From Pseudomonadota bacterium (GTDB lineage Bacteria; Pseudomonadota; Gammaproteobacteria; Xanthomonadales; Xanthomonadaceae): a DNA stretch of 10,736 nt. The position numbers were made by a program, and so were the translations under genes. Positions 6,825 to 10,736 of this stretch are shown piece after piece. Numbering within the stretch: position 1 is the first letter of the stretch; each line of letters begins with the position of its first letter. Below the pieces are notes generated by a model. It did not search any database and had not been told where the DNA came from. It was given only the letters and a program-made list of their open reading frames with translations. The stretch spans positions 1 to 10,736 of the forward strand of contig JAEWAG010000067.1 of the NCBI GenBank assembly GCA_023391775.1, read 5' to 3'.

Positions 6825-8144
6825 CTACGGCAGCCAGGCCTTGTAGCGTCCGCTGCAGTGGAGCAGGGCCATCATGTACAGCATGCCGTCGTAGTAGCGG
6901 TGGTGGCCTTCGGGCACCGGCCGCTCCCAGAGGGCCCGCACGAACTCCAGCCGGCGCGGATGGTCGGCGGCCAGCGAGGCCACCGCGTTCATCGATACCA
7001 GCCCGGTGGTCTGGCCGCCGCCCAGCGGCTTGCCGTCCAGGGTGTACAGGCTGACGTAGTCGTCCATGCCCTGGGAATGGAAGAACGCCTGGATGCGGTT
7101 GCTCAGTTCCACCTGGCGCGGGTCGGCGCGCCACCAGGACCAGTCCATCGACCAGTTCATCGCCGTGCGCCAGGCGTCGTAGCGGAAGTCCGAGGATTCC
7201 GGGCGCCACGGGGCCGACCACGGGGTGCCGTCGAAGTTGCCGTAATCCGGGGTCAGGCCGGTCTGCGGATGGGTCGCCCTGGCGAAGTAGTCGCGCGAGA
7301 CCTGCGCCGCCTCGCGCCAGAAGCCGCGGTCGGCCTCCGGACCCACCCGTGCCCAGATCTCGTAGAACGCGGGCAGGTGGTAGGAAGCGTCGGTGTGTGC
7401 GGCGTTGGGCAGGTCCGGGGTGAAGCGGACCATCTTCGCCTCGTGGTCGAACAGGTTGGTCGCCGTGGCCTTGCGGGAGCTCACGGTCGCGCCGGTGATC
7501 TGCTCGCGGTGCAGCACGTCGGAGAGGATGCGGTCGGCGTGCGCCTTGTAGTCGTAGATGCCTTCGCCATCGCCCCAGCGCTGGGAAGCGAAGTAGAGCG
7601 CGGTGATGAAGTACTCCTCGCCGTCCGGAGCCGGCATCTCGTCGATGGCGGTGCCGTCGGTGCGTACCGACCATGCGAAGTAGCCGCGCGCCGGGTGCGC
7701 CGGATCCTGGTGGTACATGTGGGTCATGGACCAGTTCCAGATGGCGTCGAACTCCGCCTTCCGGTCCAGCTGCACGGCGATCATCATCCCGTAGGACATG
7801 CCCTCGGAGCGGACGTCATTGCTGTTGACGTCGAAGATGTAGGCCATCGGCCCGTGCTCGTTGCGGCCGGACGGGTAATACACCGCCTGGGTGTCCGGGT
7901 CGCCATGGAACAGCTGCTGGAAGGCGCCTTCGACCTTGGCCTGGATCTGCTGCGCGCTGTAGCCGGCCTCGGCAAACAGGTCCAGGTACTGGCCGCTTGC
8001 CACGGCGCCCGCCTGGTCGCTTGCCTGCGAGGTCGCGGGCGACGGCGTGGCGGGTGCCCCGGCACTGCTGCCCGTGCAGGCGGTCGTGGCCAGCAGCAGC
8101 GGCAGGGTGGCCACCAGGCGCAGGATGGATGGACGATGCGGCAT
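6825..8144 (-). CDS. Family 8 glycoside hydrolase (Rex/xylanase-like), exported
   Basis: A 439-residue exported GH8 enzyme with inverting (alpha/alpha)6-barrel chemistry. Seen: a signal peptide with RPSILRLVATLPLLLA and then TTAC (C23), an imperfect lipobox, so lipidation is likely but not certain. A Ser/Ala/Pro/Thr-rich linker runs to about 50. In the catalytic domain, VRSEGMSYGMMIAVQLD holds the general acid E114, APDGEEYF holds D174, and DFRYDAWRTAMN holds D323. These fit E70, D128 and D263 of the reducing-end xylose-releasing exo-oligoxylanase (Rex), whose EGMSYGMM..VQLD..FD.IWNW pattern is closely matched. The enzyme probably trims xylo-oligosaccharides in the periplasm; cellulase or chitosanase activity is less likely. 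Start: the ATG at 8144 has GAGGGG ten bases upstream and yields the signal peptide; the open frame reaching 8369 overlaps the dehydrogenase and is not coding. Convergent with feo. Confidence 0.88.
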   Translation of the reverse strand: MPHRPSILRLVATLPLLLATTACTGSSAGAPATPSPATSQASDQAGAVASGQYLDLFAEAGYSAQQIQAKVEGAFQQLFHGDPDTQAVYYPSGRNEHGPMAYIFDVNSNDVRSEGMSYGMMIAVQLDRKAEFDAIWNWSMTHMYHQDPAHPARGYFAWSVRTDGTAIDEMPAPDGEEYFITALYFASQRWGDGEGIYDYKAHADRILSDVLHREQITGATVSSRKATATNLFDHEAKMVRFTPDLPNAAHTDASYHLPAFYEIWARVGPEADRGFWREAAQVSRDYFARATHPQTGLTPDYGNFDGTPWSAPWRPESSDFRYDAWRTAMNWSMDWSWWRADPRQVELSNRIQAFFHSQGMDDYVSLYTLDGKPLGGGQTTGLVSMNAVASLAADHPRRLEFVRALWERPVPEGHHRYYDGMLYMMALLHCSGRYKAWLP

Positions 8145-8163
8145 GCGGCGGGATCCCCTCTTC

Positions 8164-8172
8164 AAAAAAAAA
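8164..8172 (-). other. Nine-base homopolymer in the GH8 leader
   Basis: Nine A on the plus strand, so T9 in the minus-strand transcript, 20-28 bases upstream of the GH8 start and about 40 bases past the dehydrogenase stop. It is the longest homopolymer I saw in this GC-rich window. I found no stable stem directly before it, so a standard intrinsic terminator is not supported. TATGGT (8182-8187, minus strand) is only a weak -10 for GH8. Confidence 0.5.
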
Positions 8173-8211
8173 CGCCGCCGACCATAGCAGAAGCCGGTGC
8201 CCGTCCCGCGC

Positions 8212-8966
8212 TCAGCGGCCGCCGGCCACGTCCACGAAGCTGCCGGTGGTGTAGGAGGCGCGGTCGGACAGCAGCCACAGGATGGCTTCGGCGACCTCGT
8301 CGGGCTGGCCGCCCCGGCCCAGCGGCACCATCGGCTTGACCCGTTCGATACGGTCCGGTTCGCCGCCATCGGCGTGCATGCCGGTGTGGATGAAACCCGG
8401 CCGCACGGCGTTGACGCGGATGCCTTCCTGCGCCACTTCCTGGGCCAGGCCGCGGGTGAGCGTGTCCAGCGCGCCCTTGGAGGCGGCGTAATCCACGTAC
8501 TCGCCGGGCGAGCCGGTCAGCGCGGCCACCGAGGACACGTTGACGATGGCGCCGCCGCGTCCGCCGTGGCGGGTGGACATGCGACGCACCGCCTGCTGGC
8601 AGCAGAGCAGGGGGCGCCGAGCAGGTTGGTGGCGAAGATGCGCTGCACGCGGGCCAGGTCCACGTCCTCCAGCCGCGTCTGCCGCTCCAGCACGCCGGCA
8701 TTGTTGACCAGCCCGTCCAGCCGGCCGAGGCGCACGTCGATCTGCTCGAACAGCGATGCCACCTGGCCGGGGTCGGAAACATCGGCCTGCAGCGCCAGCG
8801 CATGGCCACCGTCGGCCCGGATGGCTTCCACCAGCGCTTCCGCGGCCTCCGCGTTGCGGCGGTAGTTGAGCACGACGGTCCAACCGCGTGCGGCGGCCAG
8901 CACGGCGGTGGCGGCGCCGATGCCGCGGCTGGCGCCGGTGACCAGCAGGATCGAACTGCAGCGCAC
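8212..8966 (-). pseudogene. Short-chain dehydrogenase/reductase, frameshifted
   Basis: A classical SDR split over two frames. From GTG 8966 the first part reads ILLVTGASRGIG (TGxxxGxG nucleotide site, 10-17), NYRR (34-37, suggesting NADPH), DVSD and LVNNAG (86-91), then IFATNLLGAP to about residue 119. After the G5 run at 8610-8614 the frame becomes nonsense, while the frame one base off continues the family pattern: LLCCQQAVRRMS, GGAIVNVSSVAAL, the catalytic YAASK, VNAVRPGFIHTGM, and LLSDRASYTTGSFVDVAGGR to TGA 8212-8214. Adding one base would restore a 251-residue protein, the normal size. It resembles FabG-like 3-oxoacyl reductases; the substrate is unknown. The start lies 15 bp after the liuB stop, so the genes are probably co-transcribed. 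The break is a recent mutation or a sequencing error: everything else, including the catalytic residues, is intact. Confidence 0.85.
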
Positions 8967-8981
8967 GCGTCCGGCCCCCGG

Positions 8982-10589
8982 CTACATCCGGAACACGCCG
9001 AAGCGTGCCGGCTCGATCGGGGCGTTGAGCGAAGCCGCCAGGCCCAGGCCCAGTACGCGGCGGGTGTCGGCCGGATCGATGATGCCGTCATCCCACAGCC
9101 GTGCGGTCGCGTACCACGGGCTGCCCTGGTGCTCGTACTGCTCGCGCACCGGCGCCTTGAAGGCTTCCTCGTCCGCGGCGCTCCACTCACCCCCCTTGGC
9201 CTCGATACCGTCGCGGCGCACCGTGGCCAGCACGCTGGCCGCCTGCTCGCCACCCATCACGCTGATCCGCGCGTTGGGCCACATCCACAGGAAGCGCGCC
9301 CCGTAGGCCCGCCCGCACATGGCGTAGTTGCCCGCGCCGAAGCTGCCGCCGATCACCACGGTGAACTTGGGCACGCTGGAACAGGCCACGGCGGTGACCA
9401 TCTTGGCCCCGTCCTTGGCGATGCCCGCGTTCTCGTATTTGCGGCCGACCATGAAGCCGGTGATGTTCTGCAGGAACACCAGCGGGATGCCGCGCTGGTT
9501 GCACAGCTGGATGAAGTGCGCGCCCTTGAGCGCGCTTTCGCCGAACAGGATCCCGTTGTTGGCGACGATGCCCACCGGGCAGCCGTGCAGGTGGGCGAAG
9601 CCGGTGACCAGGGTCTTGCCGTAACGCGCCTTGAACTCGTCCAGTTCGCTGCCATCGACAAGCCGGGCGATCACCTCGCGGATGTCGAACGGCCGGCGCG
9701 TGTCGGCCGGAACCAGCCCATACAGCTCGTCGGCCGGGTAAAGCGGCTCGACGGACTCGCGCAGGGCGGCGGCCGGTCGCCTGCGGCGGTTGAGGTTGCC
9801 GACGATGCCGCGGGCGATCTCCAGCGCATGGCGGTCGTCCTCGGCGTAGTGGTCGGCCACGCCCGAGATCGAGGTATGTACGTCGGCGCCGCCCAGGGCC
9901 TCGGCATCGACCACCTCGCCGGTAGCCGCCTTCACCAGCGGCGGGCCGCCAAGGAAGATCGTGCCCTGTCCGCGCACGATGATGCTCTCGTCGCACATCG
10001 CCGGCACGTAGGCGCCGCCGGCGGTGCAGCTGCCCATCACCACGGCGACCTGCGGGATGTTCTCCGCGCTCATCCGCGCCTGATTGTAGAAAATCCGCCC
10101 GAAATGCTCGCGGTCCGGAAACACCTCGTCCTGCAGTGGCAGGAACGCGCCCCCGGAGTCGACCAGGTACACGCAGGGCAGTTGGCTCTCGCGCGCGATC
10201 TCCTGCGCACGCAGGTGCTTCTTCACCGTCATCGGGAAGTAGGTGCCGCCCTTGACCGTGGCATCGTTGGCCACGACCACCACCTCCTGGCCCATCACCC
10301 GGCCGATGCCGCAGACGATGCCGGCGGCCGGTGCGGCGCCGTCGTACATGTCCTCGGCAGCCAGCGGAGCGATTTCAAGGAAGGGCGAACCCGGGTCGAG
10401 CAGGGCGTCGATGCGTTCGCGGGCTGGAAGCTTGCCGCGTTCGACATGGCGCTGGCGGGCTTTCTCACCACCGCCCTCGGCGGCCCGTTGCAGGCGCCGG
10501 TGCAGTTCTTCGGCCAGTTGCCGATGGTGGGCGTGGTTTTCGAGGTATTCGGCGGAGCGGGTATCGATCAGGCTGCGGAGGACGGGCAT
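8982..10589 (-). CDS. liuB: Methylcrotonyl-CoA carboxylase, carboxyltransferase beta subunit
   Basis: Beta subunit (also mccB) that moves the carboxyl group from biotin to 3-methylcrotonyl-CoA; it works with the alpha subunit encoded at 1278-3299. It has 535 residues, the usual length. The N-terminal half of the carboxyltransferase holds [11 protein letters not shown] (51-61), the oxyanion region [16 protein letters not shown] (186-201) and [14 protein letters not shown] (212-225). The C-terminal half holds [19 protein letters not shown] (372-390), [24 protein letters not shown] (414-429) and [19 protein letters not shown] (433-451). This pattern marks MCC and the related geranyl-CoA carboxylase, not PCC. 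The HMG-CoA lyase nearby supports methylcrotonyl-CoA, though geranyl-CoA cannot be ruled out from sequence alone. The ATG at 10589 has no clear ribosome site, but it gives the standard MPVLRSLID start. The broken SDR gene follows 15 bp downstream. Confidence 0.95.
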   Translation of the reverse strand: MPVLRSLIDTRSAEYLENHAHHRQLAEELHRRLQRAAEGGGEKARQRHVERGKLPARERIDALLDPGSPFLEIAPLAAEDMYDGAAPAAGIVCGIGRVMGQEVVVVANDATVKGGTYFPMTVKKHLRAQEIARESQLPCVYLVDSGGAFLPLQDEVFPDREHFGRIFYNQARMSAENIPQVAVVMGSCTAGGAYVPAMCDESIIVRGQGTIFLGGPPLVKAATGEVVDAEALGGADVHTSISGVADHYAEDDRHALEIARGIVGNLNRRRRPAAALRESVEPLYPADELYGLVPADTRRPFDIREVIARLVDGSELDEFKARYGKTLVTGFAHLHGCPVGIVANNGILFGESALKGAHFIQLCNQRGIPLVFLQNITGFMVGRKYENAGIAKDGAKMVTAVACSSVPKFTVVIGGSFGAGNYAMCGRAYGARFLWMWPNARISVMGGEQAASVLATVRRDGIEAKGGEWSAADEEAFKAPVREQYEHQGSPWYATARLWDDGIIDPADTRRVLGLGLAASLNAPIEPARFGVFRM

Positions 10590-10628
10590 GGGAATCGTCG
10601 GTTCGGCGTGCCCGGAGGATAAGCCACC

Positions 10629-10640
10629 CGGACCGGTCCG
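10629..10640. promoter_or_regulatory. 12-bp perfect palindrome upstream of liuB
   Basis: cggaccggtccg reads the same on both strands and stands 40-51 bases upstream of the liuB ATG. TATCCT (minus strand, around 10617-10622) is a weak -10 candidate just downstream of it. A dimeric regulator could bind here. The palindrome is GC-rich and such sites arise by chance, so confidence is low. Confidence 0.3.
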
Positions 10641-10660
10641 CCTTCTGGCGGCGCAGCACG

Positions 10661-10691
10661 ACGGGCCGGCTGCACGAGGCAGCCGGCCCGT
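10661..10691 (-). terminator. Strong hairpin between upstream gene and liuB
   Basis: acgggccggctgc (10661-10673) and gcagccggcccgt (10679-10691) form a perfect 13-bp stem with the 5-base loop acgag. It lies just beyond a minus-strand TGA at 10698-10700. No T-run follows. It probably ends transcription of the upstream unit and so separates it from liuB, making a separate liuB promoter likely. Confidence 0.6.
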
Positions 10692-10697
10692 GGTCCA

Positions 10698-10736
10698 TCA
10701 GTTGTCGTCGGCGCGACGCTCGGCGCGGTCGGCGGC
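10698..10736 (-). CDS. Possible 3' end of an unidentified minus-strand gene
   Basis: One minus-strand frame is open from the window edge to TGA 10698-10700 and reads AADRAERRADDN, a charged tail plausible as a C-terminus. The strong hairpin seven bases beyond the stop supports a gene end here. Twelve codons are too few to identify a family. The tail does not look like the end of isovaleryl-CoA dehydrogenase, the gene one might expect next to liuB. Confidence 0.35.
   Translation of the reverse strand, partial: AADRAERRADDN

Noticed and set aside
8145-8369. N-terminal extension of the GH8 gene to 8369
   Set aside because: It would overlap the dehydrogenase and bury the signal peptide 75 residues inside; the ATG at 8144 has a ribosome site.
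8605-8618. Programmed frameshift in the dehydrogenase
   Set aside because: No SDR is known to me to need one, and there is no slippery heptamer plus downstream structure that I can recognise; mutation or sequencing error is simpler.
8802-10622. 606-codon open plus-strand frame opposite liuB
   Set aside because: It lies antisense to a full-length carboxyltransferase; its composition is His/Ala/Asp-rich with no known motif.
1-10736. CRISPR, tRNA/rRNA, mobile elements or a defence system
   Set aside because: I saw no regularly spaced repeats, no tRNA-like cloverleaf, no transposase, integrase or toxin-antitoxin motif; the genes are metabolic and transport families.

Overview
The window is GC-rich, densely coded chromosomal DNA from a gammaproteobacterium. 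Gene content, protein style and the small CGGCDGC-tailed protein behind feoB point to the Xanthomonadaceae/Lysobacteraceae (Stenotrophomonas, Xanthomonas, Pseudoxanthomonas, Luteimonas or Lysobacter type). The genus is an inference from recognition; no search was run.

Layout: (1) 1-269, plus strand, the 3' end of a YiiM-like MOSC-domain gene. (2) 388-4199, minus strand, a compact leucine/isovalerate (liu) block transcribed in the order methylglutaconyl-CoA hydratase (liuC), methylcrotonyl-CoA carboxylase biotin-carrying alpha subunit (liuD/mccA), HMG-CoA lyase (liuE/mvaB). The last two overlap by 4 nt. (3) 4200-4358, a divergent control region with a -10 and a candidate operator for the liu block, and a strong Fur-box-like site overlapping a -10 for the iron operon. 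(4) 4359-6721, plus strand, feoA-feoB plus a small Cys-tailed membrane protein, closed by a 9-bp GC hairpin with a GCGA loop. (5) 6825-8144, minus strand, a family 8 glycoside hydrolase with a signal peptide, probably a lipoprotein. (6) 8212-8966, minus strand, a short-chain dehydrogenase split by a one-base frameshift. (7) 8982-10589, minus strand, the methylcrotonyl-CoA carboxylase beta subunit (liuB/mccB). (8) At the right edge, a strong hairpin and perhaps the last codons of another minus-strand gene.

How the genes work together: LiuB and LiuD form the biotin-dependent carboxylase that turns 3-methylcrotonyl-CoA into 3-methylglutaconyl-CoA. LiuC hydrates this to HMG-CoA, and LiuE cleaves HMG-CoA to acetoacetate and acetyl-CoA. 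Isovaleryl-CoA dehydrogenase (liuA) and a liu regulator are not in the window. The two carboxylase subunits lie about 5.7 kb apart, separated by the feo operon on the opposite strand, the GH8 gene, the dehydrogenase and liuC. FeoA, FeoB and the small protein form a ferrous-iron uptake operon that appears Fur-controlled.

I see no CRISPR array, tRNA, rRNA, insertion sequence, prophage gene or recognisable defence system. Most genes here are well-known families. The points worth a second look are the split liu locus, the broken dehydrogenase, the unstudied Cys-tailed Feo partner, and symmetrical sites in the control regions.
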